Positions 1 through 11,958 of a stretch of 64,000 nt of DNA are shown here, piece after piece. Each line of letters starts with the position of its first letter. Position 1 is the stretch's first letter. The translations under genes were made by a program, and so were the position numbers. Source of the stretch: Euptelea pleiosperma (lineage: Eukaryota > Streptophyta > Magnoliopsida > Ranunculales > Eupteleaceae); assembly GCA_035048495.1 (NCBI GenBank), contig CM068553.1, positions 19,469,190 to 19,533,189 on the forward strand, read 5' to 3'. Under the pieces are notes generated by a model. The model searched no databases and was not told the DNA's origin. It saw nothing but the letters and a program-made list of their open reading frames with translations.

Positions 1-527
1 AGCTTAAACTGAATCATAACACAAGTTTACAAGGAATCTATATAACAAGTGACAGTGGTAATTGTCTCCCCACTTATACCCCCTCTTATAGGCTTCAATA
101 AAGAAGGGCCGAGATCTTATCCCCAATTGGACGGTGGGTCTCAGCCCCTCATACCCGATTTTGGCAAATGCTTTGTCCGGGAGTGCCGTGGGCATGGACC
201 ACCCACTAGTTCAAAACAAAGGGGGGAAACCTGAGAAACAAGTATCCAACCCTGCCACTCAGGATCATATTCACCATTGCTTTGAACCATTCCTTCAGAG
301 AAATATGTAAAGAGATCTTCCTACAATGAGCCCGATTGGATTGGGGGGTGGGTATTTAGCTGAAAAGTTAGAGAAGATAGTTGACTGTGTAAGGACCGAC
401 CCACCATATCTAAACCTGCATCCAAGCATGCTCTTAATTTTTTTTTTTTTTTGTAAATGTGCTCGTTTAATTTCCAAAATCAAATTTAGTCGACTATTGT
501 TAATAATCTTGTGTTTTTTGCATTCAG
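1..527 (+). other. Intron 1 remainder of P450 copy A
   Basis: No coding region is supported here. By comparison with P450 copy B, this is the 3' part of a large first intron; it ends in a pyrimidine-rich tract and a CAG acceptor at 525-527. A stretch at about 60-240 with runs such as CCCCACTTATACCCCC looks like a fragment of a repeat, but I cannot assign it to a family. Confidence 0.6.
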
Positions 528-1114
528 AGCAATTGGAGATCACAAAGTCGAAAGCATCAGGAGAGGCACTTGATTGGGACGACATACAAAAGATGAAGTA
601 TTCGTGGAACGTGGCCAATGAGGTGATGAGGCTCACACCACCTCTTCAAGGAACTTTTCGAGAGGCCATAACTGACTTCACCTATGCAGGCTTCACCATT
701 CCAAAGGGTTGGAAGGTACGTACGTGAAAAGCATAACGTCACGAGAATGTTGATTGCCTATATAAGTTCATTTGTGATCTTCAAGAGATGTGGCTGGTAA
801 CTTGCAATTTATTTTTGCAGATATATTGGACTGTGAGCTCGACGAACAAGAACCCCAAGTACTTCCCCGAGCCAGAAAAATTTGATCCTTCGAGATATGA
901 AGGGAATGAAACTGCTCCTTACACATTTGTTCCGTTCGGAGGAGGACCTCGGATGTGCCCAGGAAAAGAGTATGCACGGTTTGCCATACTAACTTTCATC
1001 CATAATGTGGTGAAAAAGTTCAAATGGGAAGTAATGTTTCCTAATGAGAAGATAATAGCTGATATGATGCCTATACCAGCAAAAGGACTTCCAATTCGCC
1101 TCCAAAATCACTGA
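528..1114 (+). CDS. CYP716-like cytochrome P450, copy A, exons 2 and 3 (5' truncated by window)
   Basis: Haem-thiolate monooxygenase, C-terminal part. Exon 2 is 528-715 (188 nt, AG before, GT after) and exon 3 is 821-1114 (294 nt, ends in TGA). They encode the K-helix ExxR (EVMR), the [10 protein letters not shown] strand, FDPSRYEG in the PERF position, and the haem loop [13 protein letters not shown] with the axial Cys. Exon lengths and phases equal those of the complete copy B at 55234-60047; by eye exon 3 differs at about 13 of 97 residues. Exon 1 should lie upstream of the window, since the same intron in copy B is 3.3 kb. No stop or frameshift is visible, so this may be a working gene. 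CYP716 enzymes are ER-anchored and commonly oxidise triterpenes; the substrate cannot be read from sequence. Confidence 0.9.
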
Positions 1115-1439
1115 TCTCAAGTCCCGTCTTATTTCTTTCTTTCATTCTTTCACATACGTTCTATGCATCTAGCATTGGATGTAGATTTTGGGTGTATTGA
1201 ATTGGTTAGGTTGTGGTGTTGGCTGAGTTATATTCAAAACTTCTGCTGATTATAGAATAATAAGCTCAATGGCAGGATGCCATGATGGGGCATTTTTAAA
1301 AGTACAACAATTGCGGTGGATCTCAATGCCTTACCTTTTGTCCATAACTTGGAATTACCTCTATATCTCTTTTTTCTAGCCTTTTTCCCTTGCTTCTCAC
1401 AATTTTCTTGCTATTTGTCTTTTAGTTTCCAAACAGTCA
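1115..1439. other. 3' flank of P450 copy A
   Basis: The first 80 bases (CT-rich, with TTTCTTTCTTTC) resemble the 3' flank of copy B after 60047, consistent with a shared 3' UTR. Nothing else recognised. Confidence 0.5.
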
Positions 1440-1988
1440 ATCACCATTTAGCAATACAGATTGTCCATATGATTAGATGATCTTCAGGATTGACTGCGTG
1501 AAATGGTGATACATCTTTTAACCCGGAAATCTGAAGACGTTCCTTGGAGGTTGAGAACCCAATGGCCTAACTGCTTGCACAAAATCAACAATATGAACTT
1601 TAGGTGCTCGCATATCTTCAAAGAAGGTAATTGTGCTGCAGACAAACTTGCTAATTGGGGTTCCGATACTGACGGCTCTGCTATTTTTTGGTGGAACTCG
1701 ACCCCTCCTTGTGCTAAACTCTCTAATTTAATATGCCAATCGCCCTTTAGTTTTCGATTGTACTAGGCTTCTCAGTTTTCTTTTCGATTTTAAGGGGTAT
1801 AGATGATTTTCTTGGGATTTTTAGTTTGTCTGTCTAGGAATTGCTCCTAGATAAGTAAGCTTCTAATCCTAAGGTGATATATATACTCGTTATTTCCGGT
1901 CCCGTGTCTTGCCCTTTTGAGCTTCCACTTTGGTTGTAATCAACTTTTTACTATTAATATATGCCTTTTTCTTAAAAATAAAAAAAGG
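1440..1988 (+). mobile_element. 5'-truncated LINE (non-LTR retrotransposon) 3' end
   Basis: The reading frame 1503-1766 contains a C-terminal RNase H-like segment typical of plant LINEs (MNFRCSHIFKEGNCAADKLAN, in the HxxREGNxxADxLAN pattern). It is followed by about 220 bp of T-rich 3' UTR ending in an A-rich tail near 1975-1988. Reverse transcriptase and endonuclease regions are absent, so this is a dead 5'-truncated copy. The left boundary is approximate. Confidence 0.75.
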
Positions 1989-2640
1989 ATACTAGAACTA
2001 TCAAGATGTCACAAGTCATCCTTGCAAGTGTTAGAAACTTGTGGTCATTGTTTTTCCAACAATGCAATATATCAAAACCCTTTTCATCTTCACTCAATAA
2101 GAGTAAGTCTTCATTTATTAAGTACTTGGTTTTCTGTCTTTTGACCCTATGGTGAATTGCCAGAACGTTACTTGATGAACTTTTTGAACCCTTTCTGCAT
2201 TCTTGAATTCTGATGGCTAAAGCGTCCACCACTAGATCAATTTCAGCCACCACCAACTGCTAGCTTGGTCCATAAAACAATCATAGTATAGATTGCATAC
2301 TTAGTAAAGCACATTCAAAGAATCATTAACCTTCTTGATGTAAGTTTCAACATCATTACCATAATTCATATCGAAAGCATACTCACTAAATGCCATCTTA
2401 TAACAAGAATCAAGAGCAACACCAATGCTCATAAAAAATGACATGTACTCAACAATTTTATCCTTCGTTTGGCCTGCATAAGATGAACATAATCATGTTT
2501 ACTAATCACCCACTTAAGAATATTATTATTATAAACATCACAAACACGTTAGAAATACAAACTGGCAATTGGATACTTCACCCCTGAAAAGAAGTGTAAC
2601 CCTATGAAAGATTAATATTAAGCTTTTATGACTTACGTCT
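1989..2640 (-). pseudogene. hAT transposase remnant (C-terminal half)
   Basis: On the minus strand, 2256-1989 reads through a motif typical of the hAT C-terminal dimerisation region (FDILHCWKNNDHKF, then LARMTCDILIVLVS). Upstream, about 2640-2300 gives decayed segments such as VALDSCYKMAFSEYAF and DVETYIKKVNDSLNVLY, matching the 'LDPRYK' part of Ac/RICESLEEPER-type hAT transposases. Frames shift and stops occur. The conserved coding stops where the A-rich tail of the adjacent LINE begins, so the LINE may have landed in the hAT gene. No terminal repeats were found. Confidence 0.75.
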
Positions 2641-2699
2641 CTCACATTCCACTCTTTAGAGATGGCAACCAATTATAATTAGGAGCCAATGAAAAATTT

Positions 2700-3928
2700 C
2701 GGTATCTAGAAAATGTAACATAGGGGGGGGGGGGGGGGGGGGGGGGTGGGGGGGGGGGGCGAATAGGTTATTTAAAAAATAAGCTAAATGCTTTTAACCT
2801 AAATGTGTTTTACCGGTCTAGTTTAGGTAAACTAATCACATGCGTACAATCCTAAAATGATTGATTTTAATTATACAGTGATTAACTTAACCAACTTAGT
2901 TAAAATACATCAAGGATATGTTCTTATTGACTTGTTTAGTTTAATATGATCAGAATAAAAAAAGTAAATCACTTATATCACAACATACGATTTTTATGTG
3001 AAACATTTTCAAGAAAAACAACGGGAACAAGCCTAGATGAGAAACATACCACTATGTGAAGTTAATGAAGAATAATAAGTTACTCATGCCACATGTTACC
3101 ACAGCATACACTCGTCCCACTCAAAAAAATTCTGATTCTTTTACACATTCCGTTCTTTACCATGAACGAATGCACAAACGCCCTTGCCAAATCACATCTT
3201 CTCGGTTTCAGTCCTGTCCAATCCCAAACTTTCCCATAATTGGTCTAGCCCTGATCTCATTCTACTCTCCGATCCATCCCTGCACAATAATGCCCTAGTC
3301 TTTCCCTGATGCACACGTACAATATTCAATAGTGATGAGTGAATAGAACCATGAGGTTTCTAAGGTCTCTAAGAATGGATTTAGAACTTGAGTTCTTAGA
3401 ATTATATTGATTTAACTTGGAAGATACACTTTAGAAGAACGACACAAACTTAGATTGTGAAAGAGAAAACTCAAAATAATGTACTAGTATCTAGGGTTTC
3501 TCTTAAAAGGCTAAGGCTTTAGGATTCTTTTTGGTCCATTGAAAAGTATTTTTTTAAATCCTTAAGTTTTTTATTTATTTAATATGATGTATATATAGCG
3601 TAAGCATGCCTTACACGAAAAGACAAGTGTTTGAATCAAGAAAGGAAACTTAACCGGATTTCAAAATTATGAATCACGATAGTCTGATTGATTAACCTGA
3701 AGGTCCAATCAATTAGAAAACCATCAGAGTTCCAAAATTAAGTTTGATTAACGGCCAAAGACCCCAATAGATTGGACTGTGAAAAATCTCTGATGTCAAT
3801 CTCAGGAATACATATTTAATTAGTAGATAGTCGCTTATATTTTTAGACTTCTAAGGAATCGAAGCGTCAACAACACGAGGACTTCACCAACTATTCAGAG
3901 AAGACTGAAGTGATTCAAAGAAGATCAA
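2700..3928. mobile_element. LTR-like repeat fragment, family B (copy 1)
   Basis: After the G run come a 'GAATAGG...' segment, an A/T-rich stretch, a 'TTTTTATGTGAAACATTTTC' segment followed by AACAACGGGAAC, and motifs of the AATCAATTAG / CAATAGATTGG type. The same order of features recurs at 34480-35800. This layout is usual for LTRs of plant copia (SIRE-like) elements, but no TG...CA ends, TSD or coding domains were found. A short reading frame at 3056-3298 has no recognisable domain. Confidence 0.45.
2725..2759 (+). repeat. Long poly-G tract
   Basis: About 34 G in 35 bases with a single T interruption. It lies at the start of an LTR-like segment; a shorter G run sits in the same context at 34505-34514. 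Confidence 0.95.
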
Positions 3929-5467
3929 TGAAATTATGGTTTTTCTGCATCAGTTACGGAAACCCTAAGTTCAATAATATTTGTAATTTCTCCAATTTGG
4001 TTCACTAAATCTTGCAAAAATGCAAACTTGCAAAGTGGCTCGTGTCGGATATCGTCCACACTCGGGATTAGTTAGCACAATAAGAAACAAGAATAATAAA
4101 AAAATGCTTGGAATAAATGGAGGGATGAAAATGGTGGAGGTTCATTTAAAATATACTCGAGATTGTTGTTAAAACTATTAGAATGAAAAAAACATAAGAG
4201 AAACGAGAATGAAAACACAATAAATAAAAAATAACTTAAACTTAAATTTTAAAATTGTTCATTAAACTAAAAATAAATGCTTATAATGCTTGTCCAAATA
4301 CTTTACAACGAAAATAACATTAAACCAAATTAATCTAAAAAGCCATTAAAATATTACCCTAGAAAGCATGTAAAGGTAGAGAGGGAGAGAAGAGAGAGAA
4401 AGAAAGTAGGAAGGTTAGAGAGATGAATTAGAGAGAAGCTTACTATTGAAGAGGTAGATGGTGTAACTCCGATTGGATCGACCTCAATAGGATTGAGGAT
4501 TATAGCTTTATGAATGAGATGGTAGCAGGTGGTTCCGATGTTGCAAATGAGTAGGGGTTGAGGAGCAACCGTCCAAGGTATGCTTGTGAGTGAGAGAGAG
4601 AGAGGAGAAAAGAAAAGATAAAAGAAGTGAGGGGGGAGAGAACCAACCTAAGAAGGAGAGATCATAGATCTCTTATAGACTTTTTTTTTTTGTTGCTTGT
4701 TGTAAAAATGATGACCGTTGGATCTAGAGAGATCCAACGGTTGGGAATGGGTTAGTTAGATGAGAGAGAGTGATTAGGATAGAGAGAGATGGGGAGAGAG
4801 GAATCGGTCAAGTGAGACCAATTCTCTCTTGTTGTTGCAAATGGGCATGGGCATGGGTCATGGGTCATGGGCTTAGGTCATGGGCCAAGATAGATAGATA
4901 GAGAGAGAAATAGGAGAGGTGAGAAAAATATAAAAAATAAAAGTATTGGAGGGTCTTGAACCATGGTCTTCTTTATTCTCTCTCGTCTGCTCCACCAATT
5001 AGTCAAACTTATCCTTTGATGTCAATTGGTATGGCCTTTAACACCTAAGTCCTTCTCTTGGTCTCTAGCTATTCTTCTCTCTCTTAGTCCTTGTTCCATT
5101 TCTACGATCATCTAGCTTTGCCCGTACATGTCTTCTATCTTTTTATCCTAGCCTGTTGGCTCTTTAAGCTTTGATAGAAGTCTTCTGTGGTTGATCGTGG
5201 GCCTGTCAGTCTTCGAGAATCGGCCGATAAGGTTCTCTTACAAGTGAAAAAGTGTGTAATGAGATTCAACTAAAACGGCTTGATACTGGACTATCTAAAA
5301 TATTTATATTTCATGCAAATAGTCGATTTTCGTCTAAAGAATGTGTTCTAGGCAATGGAAGAAACTCTTATGTGAAAAATTAGACGAAAAGACAAGTTTT
5401 ACGTAGGAGAATGCGACATTACTATAAGGATAATGGCTTAAAATAAACACTTTTTGAGCGAATATCA
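3929..5467 (-). mobile_element. Solo LTR of the LARD/gypsy family
   Basis: It begins TGAAATTATGG and ends GAGCGAATATCA, with a perfect 5-bp target duplication ATCAA at 3924-3928 and 5468-5472. Sequence at both ends aligns with the 2.8-kb LTRs at 14655-31347 (TTACGGAAACCCTAA, TCGTGTCGGAT, ACTCGGGATTAG near the start; GCTTAAAATAA and TTTTTGAGCGAATATCA at the end). It is only 1,539 bp and diverged, so a shorter subfamily. Orientation is inferred from the array, where the primer site is on the minus strand. Confidence 0.88.
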
Positions 5468-5515
5468 ATCAACACAATGGACGCGTTTCAATGGGATATA
5501 AAGTCATATTAGCTT

Positions 5516-5720
5516 CACTACTACACAATACTGTTTAGACTACATTGTTAAAAAATAAATAGACTATGGTTTTAATTAAAAATAAAGCCTAAAAGTCAAA
5601 TTAATAAAAAAAGTATTTAAAAAAAATTGAAGAATGTAGTTTTAAGAAAATCTGTAGTTTAAAGTGCGGTAAAATGACCACTGTTCTTTCTAAAACCGTA
5701 ATCTTAACCTATAGGCCACG
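5516..5720 (+). repeat. CACTA-1 left terminal and subterminal repeats
   Basis: The terminal CACTACTACA is followed by degenerate copies of a 'TAGACTA(C/T)GGTTTT' / 'TGTAGTTTTAAG' motif. In En/Spm such subterminal repeats bind the second element-encoded protein. The matching array is at the right end. Confidence 0.75.
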
Positions 5721-5874
5721 ATGTGGGTGAAAATGGAGGTATTTTAGGAGGATAAAAGGCTACAAATAACCCTTATTTGAGGCCACGACATTTTTAGAAT
5801 GCGTGGTTATGAAAACAATTAGGGTTTAGGGTATGGTTTTTGGGTAAACCGATGCTTAAAAAATAGAAACTAAA

Positions 5875-6175
5875 CCTGATCTAAACCTCTCCTCTTTTTT
5901 AATCTTTCCCATTTCTCTCTGCCCTTTCCCTGTGTCTCTCTCGCTACTCACTGCTCTTTGCTCTCTGTTCTCTACTCGCTGCTCTCTTGCTCTCCGTTGG
6001 TGCTCTCGCCGGCCGTTGCTCCACCAGTTCATGAAGCAAACCGCGCCCTGACTATTGCTCCGTCGGTGCTTCGCTTGCCTTTCACTGCAAGCACCTTTGC
6101 AACCCTTAAATCTCCACCGTTGTGGATTGCCGTTCGAGTTTCCATTAAATCTCCTCCGCCATCCACCTACCTCAG
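5875..6175 (+). promoter_or_regulatory. Putative CACTA-1 transcript leader (non-coding first exon)
   Basis: CT-rich sequence with CTCTCTCGC-type repeats, typical of plant 5' UTRs, ends in ACCTCAG followed by a consensus donor GTAAGAG at 6176. It lies about 350 bp inside the element and 2.1 kb before the TNP2 reading frame, with a T-rich CAG acceptor near 8209. Open frames through it are not conserved proteins. CACTA-2 has an analogous CT-rich leader with a donor at 37543. Confidence 0.5.
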
Positions 6176-8291
6176 GTAAGAGTAAGTTATGTTTTATTTT
6201 AATTAAAAATTTCCTGATTTTTGGGACCATAAATTGGAGATTTCTGATCGTATGGATGTTTGGCTGAACCCTTGATGCAGTGGCAGAACCCTAGATGTTT
6301 TGCCAAACCCTATGAGTCATTTCAATTACTCTCCTAGATGTTGGAAACTTGTTTGAGACTAGAAGCTCTAGCTTCACATTCGACATTCTTCACTACATCC
6401 ACATATGAGGGTTTCCTTCTTCTTTTTTCTATTGTGAATCTCAGTCTAGATTCTCTTTTGATGTACTTGCATTCTATATTGGTGTGTAATGTGGTATTGA
6501 GGGTTCATGCTTGTCTTTTTGCATTGCTATTGCGTAGTTTCTTGGCATTTGCGTCTTTTAAATCTGCATCCTGCATATTTCAAATTTGCTTACAAAGAAT
6601 TATAATTAGATTTTAAAATTATCATAGAGGATCAACTTTGATTTCAATCTAATTTATTCAAATTTCTTTTGAATCTGCACATTCTATCCCAATTTTCAAA
6701 AAGAAACAAATAATTTGGGAATTTTGAGAATTTAAAAAAGTCTCTTTTAAGACCAGTCAAGATAATGTGTTGTGTAAATACCTTGAACGAAATTTTGAGA
6801 ATTTGAAAAAATAGTTTCTTTCGGAGTCCTTCCAATTCTCGAAAAGTGTTTGAAGAAATGCCAAAATTGTGCACTATCTCCATCAATTCAATGCTTGACG
6901 CCCTTGGAAAGAAGACCAGACAGTCCGCATGGACATGGATGCGTGATTTGTGCAACATCAGGTGACTGGTTTGGCTGAGGGTGATGAAACCCTGCTCCAT
7001 ATATGTTGTCTATTAGTTTGTAAATTTAAAGTGTGAATGCTTTCAGAATATTTCTGACTTGAGTTACCTTAATCTCATAATCTAAGAGTTGTTTAGGTTA
7101 GGATTTTTTTTAATGAATTTAGAAAACTAAGGGTTTTAGGACCATGTCATTAACTCTCTTGACCCTGTTGTTGTTAACAATAGTGCTTAAATTTAAGCAT
7201 GTTACCTTCCATAGTGAAGGTAGAGTTTCCGTCTACTGATTCACAAATCAACTATTTATGGGACTAGAATTTTCAGCAACTGAAAATAAGTTCATTACCT
7301 TTTTAGGTGAGAGTTGGGTTAAGCTTGTTTATGGGCTTTGGCTACTGCATCCCCGACCCATGGGGCACTAGTCTCCCCATGTGAATGTTAAGATTTTCTT
7401 ATTTAGATGTAAAAAATTTGGCTGTGGTGTTCCTATTTTTTCCTTTTGCTCTTATCTTATCTTGGGACAGATAATGTAAGTTAAGATCATGTTAGAGAGT
7501 TTTTAGACCATGTTAGAGAGTTTTTAGGCCATTAAAGATTTATGGCCCTCTTTAATTTTCACAAGTATTTATGGATTCATACTATACTGTGACATTTTTG
7601 TTAGTTTTGTACAAATTGCCTTGACATCTACTGTGGAAGCTAGAATTTTATTAGTATATTCATAAAAGGGTTTCTTGGTGGAAATTTCAACATAATTTAG
7701 TTATGATAATGAAATATCAACTTTTGTGCCTCAGGAATTCATAAACTTATTTTGTGTTTGATGCTTAAGTGCCTTATCTGCTCGCTTCTTCAATGGTAGA
7801 GTAGTTTTTGTCTTAACAGTAAAATCAAGTTGGTTGGGAAGTTATGGAAGAATCCTATTTCCAATGATGTAATCTCAGTCATAATTTATGTGTTCATGTT
7901 TCGTATCCTTATTTTCAGTTCTCCTTATTTTCAGCATTTGACCTCAGAGAAACAACCTTGACTGACCAATGCAAACAAAACTAAGTCTATCATTGACATA
8001 CTAGAGTGTAGAAATTTTGATCAGTAGAATTTATTAAAGATGAAATCACTCTCATCGTTTCGTCCAACAAATCAGCAAATGGATTTAAGTCCATAAAAAA
8101 GTATCATCTATTAAGTCATTCACCCCAAGCTCCATCATTCTAAATTGTATTGATGTTGCAACTTAATTGTTACTTGATGAAATGTTTTGAGTTTTGTTTT
8201 TTGTAGCAGAACATTCTACTGCCAAGTTCAAATATTAACAAAGAGTTAGATAAACTAGAATGTCATAGAACACTCGATTTTCTCAAAGTTA
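6176..8291 (+). other. Leader intron of CACTA-1, no gene seen
   Basis: AT-rich sequence without conserved coding. Probably the intron between the leader exon and the TNP2 gene; a T-rich acceptor (TTTTTTGTAGCAG) lies at about 8197-8209. Confidence 0.5.
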
Positions 8292-11200
8292 TTGATGGTG
8301 TTTCAGATGATGATGCAAATGGATAAGTCTTGGATGTCCAAGGATAGAACATCACAGGAATATGACGAGGGAGTTCAACAATTTATCGACTTTGCGACAA
8401 TACATGTAGATAATCCTAATTTCATGCGATGTCTATGCACTAAGTATGAGAATCTCCAAAAATATAATATAGGAGATATTAAGGGACATCTATTTTTTAA
8501 TGGTATCAATCAAAGTTATCGCATATGGTTCCACCATGGAAAAAAAGTTTCGAGTGAGGTTTCGTAACGTGTTGGGAGAGAAGATCTCATCCATCAACAA
8601 TTTGAAAGCGTGGCCCAAGATGAAGTTGATAGCATAGTAGAAATGGTTCAAGATGCGTATGATCGCTTTACAGGTGATCTTGAAGAGTTTCAAAAATTGC
8701 TTGAAGATGCTGAAAAACCTTTATATCCAGGTTGCTCAAAGTACACGAAGTTATCATCATTGGTTGTGGAACTTGAAAGTGAAGAATGGGTGGTCCAACA
8801 AGAGCTTTTTAGAGCTGTTAAAATTGTTGGGAGACATACCTCCAAATAATAATGAAATGCCTTCAACTATGCATGAGGCCAACGAGACTTTGAAAGCTTC
8901 AGGGATTGAATATGAGAAAATACATGCATGTCCTAACTATTGTATACTCTACAGAAAAGAGTTCAAAGATGACTACATGTCCCACTTGTGGAACGTCATG
9001 ATGGAAGGTAAAAAAGGATGTGACCGAGGAAAACAAGGGGGTGCCTACAAAAGTATTGTGGTATTTTCCACCTATCCCAAGGTTCAGAAAGATGTTTAAG
9101 TCCGAATAGACAGCAAAAGACCTCAGGTGGCATGATAGTGAAAGAGTAAAAGATGGTCAACTACATCACCTAGCAAACTCTCTAGCATGGCAACTAGTAG
9201 ACCACAAGTGGCTAGAGTTTGTAGCAGATTATAAAAATCTTCGGTTAGCCATTTCAGCAGATAGGATAAATCCACATAGTAGCCTTAGTAGTAGGCATAG
9301 TTCTTGGCCCGTTATAATAGTTACCTACAACCTTCCACCATGGTTGTGCATGAAGAGAAAATTTATGATGTTAACATTGTTGATATCCGGTCTGCGTCAA
9401 CCTGGTAATAACATTGATGTTTACTTGGCACCACTGATTGATGATCTAAAAACTCTATGGGAAGAAGGCGTTAATGTTTATGATGCATATGCAGAACAAT
9501 ACTTCATATTAAGGGCGGTACTGTTATCGACAATCAATGATTTTCCTGCATATGATATCTTGTGTGGTTGCAGTGTAAAATGATACTTAGCTTGTCCGAT
9601 ATGCGGTGATGATACTCGTTCTTGTAGATTGCAACACAGTAATAAAATAGTATACACAGGGCATAGAAGATTTCTTCCATTGAATCATCAATGGAGAAAG
9701 AAAAAAAAGGAGTTTGATGGTACACAGGAGCCTGACCCACAACCAATAGCGTTAACTGGAGAAGAAACATTAAGAAAGGTCGAAGGGATCAAAAACTCAT
9801 GGGGAAAGAAGAAAGTATGTATACAAGTCACGAAGAAGAAAAAGAGACGTACACCCAAGAAAGATAAGGTTGATGCTGATGACAAGAGTCGTTGGAAGAA
9901 GAAGTCTATATTCTTTGAGCTTGAATACTGGAAACACCTTTATATACGACACAATTTGGATGTTATGCACATCAAGAAGAATGCGTGTGATAGCATCATT
10001 GGGACATTGTTTAACATTCTAGGAAAAACAAAGGATGGGGTAAAATCTCGTCTGGACCTTGTAGAAATGGGTTTAAGGATTGAGTTGGGGCCACGATATG
10101 ATGGGAATAGAGCATACTTGCCTCCAGCATGTTATACTTTATCTAGGGAAGAAAAAAGAAAAGTCTATAAAACATTATTTGAGCTCAAGGTCTCGGATGG
10201 TTATTCTTTCAATTTAAAGAATTGTGTCTCAATAGAAGAATCGAAGCTATATGGTCTTAAGTCCCACGATTGCCATACCCTAATGCAACAATTACTTCCC
10301 GTGGCAATACGGTCAGTGATGCCAAAGCACGTGAGGTATACTATTAGTAGATTATGTTTCTTCTTCAATGCTCTCTGTAACAAAGTGGTGGACGTGGCAG
10401 GGTTAGATAAGATACAAAGAGATCTTGTAGTAATATTATGTTTGTTTGAGAAGTACTTCCCTCCTTCATTCTTGGACATAATGGTTCATCTAATGGGGCA
10501 TCTTGTCAAAGAAGTCAAACTATGTGGACCAGTTCACTTTTGATGGATGTATCCTTTTGAGATGTGAGTTTATTAAGCCACCATGTTACTAGATATATAT
10601 GCATTATGTCTTTTTAGAGATCTAAGTGTTATTTAATTGGTTATTTTCATGTTTTAGGTTTATGAAAGTTTTAAAGGGCTATGTACGCAATCGAAATCAT
10701 CCAGAAGGTTGTATTGCTGAAACTTATATTGCAGAAGAAGCGGTCAAATTTTGTACAGAGTATTTATCTGGTGTAGAAGCAATTGGCATTCCCTCTGTTA
10801 AGAACATGCCAACCATTAATACAGAGTATGGAAAGTTGCTCTTGCCTGGCAAGGCTTTATTTGGTGGTCGTTTCTTCGACGTTGACCCATTGTCCTTGGA
10901 GCAGGCACATCATTATGTGTTGCAAAACATTGATGATGTTGATCCCTATATCGAGTAAACTCTTTTCTTCCCATCGATCGATGTTATTTTACTTTCTTCA
11001 GTTGCTTAAGAATTCTAGTACGAACTAATCATTTGTTATTTTTTGATATCTTGATAGGAAGCATATCTCCTTCTTGAAGGAGAATAATCCCCATAAATCA
11101 AAAAATAGGAAGTGGTTAAACACGGAGCACAATCGCACCATTATTCCTTGGATACGTCAAATGGTTGAAAATGATCTATGCGACTCAGATAATAAAATCT

Positions 11201-11830
11201 CAGAAAACCTGAGGTGGATTGCACAAGGACCACATTTTCAAGTAGTAAAATGTCATGGTTATATCATTAATGGATGTCGTTATCACACGAAAGAGCACAA
11301 TAATTCACGAGTCGACCAGAATAGCGGAGTGAGCATAGTGGCCGATACAATGCAAATTGCAAGCGGGAAGGATAAAAATCCTGTGTTTAGAGATGTCTAT
11401 TTTTACGGTGTTATTTCTAAAATATGATTGCTTGATTATCGTATGTTCAAGATTCCAGTATTTAAGTGTGACTGGGTCGACACCAATAAAGGCGTCAAAG
11501 TAGACGACCTTGGTTTCACTATAGTTGAGCTTAGTAGAGTTGGCCATAAATCTAATCCATTTATTTTGGTTTCCCAAGCCAAGTAAGTTTTCTATGTAGA
11601 AGACCAACTTAATTCAAAATTTTCAATCGTTTTAGCATTTCCTACAAGAGCGTACATTTTTTACGACGATGATGAGCTCATTGATGTTTGCAATGATCAC
11701 CAGACTTCTGATGTGGTATTGCCAAATGTCGAGTCTTTCGATGTAGTCGACGAGTCTTAGTCACAATATATGCGCATGGACTGTGATGGAACTTGGATTG
11801 ATCATACATCATCGAACTCATAGGTAGAAA
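8292..11830 (+). pseudogene. TNP2-type CACTA transposase, decayed (CACTA-1)
   Basis: Starts in the transposase-associated domain (MDKSWMSKDR, then HLFFNGINQSYRIWFHHG). The catalytic TNP2/transposase_21 region follows: WPVIIVTYNLPPWLCMKRKF and NNIDVYLAPLIDDLKTLW near 9320-9460; INDFPAYDILCG, then YLACPICGDDTRSCRLQH; then 9629-10543 with HNLDVMHIKKNACDSIIGTL. After a GT-AG intron (10564-10657) comes the DUF4218-like part (MKVLKGYVRNRNHPEGCI); after a second intron (from about 10957) the EHNRTIIPWIRQMV segment and the DUF4216-like part (NSGVSIVADTMQIAS; MFKIPVFKCDWVDTNKGVKV). Breaks: stops at 8565, 9108, 9581 (Gly), 10541 (Arg in RWMYPFE), 11425 (Trp) and 11584, with frameshifts near 8770 and 8985. 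No functional transposase can be made from this copy. Confidence 0.9.
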
Positions 11831-11958
11831 TTGTAGTAAAATGAATATTCCTGAAGTTTATGTTTGTTGTGGATCAATCAATATATCTTACAATCTATCT
11901 TTCATTGAGTTGGTTCTACTTATATACATACGAATCTTTGTTCTTATTTCAGGATACT

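Noticed and set aside
4..195. 63-codon minus-strand frame at window start
   Set aside because: No domain; lies in what should be the P450 intron and looks like repeat sequence.
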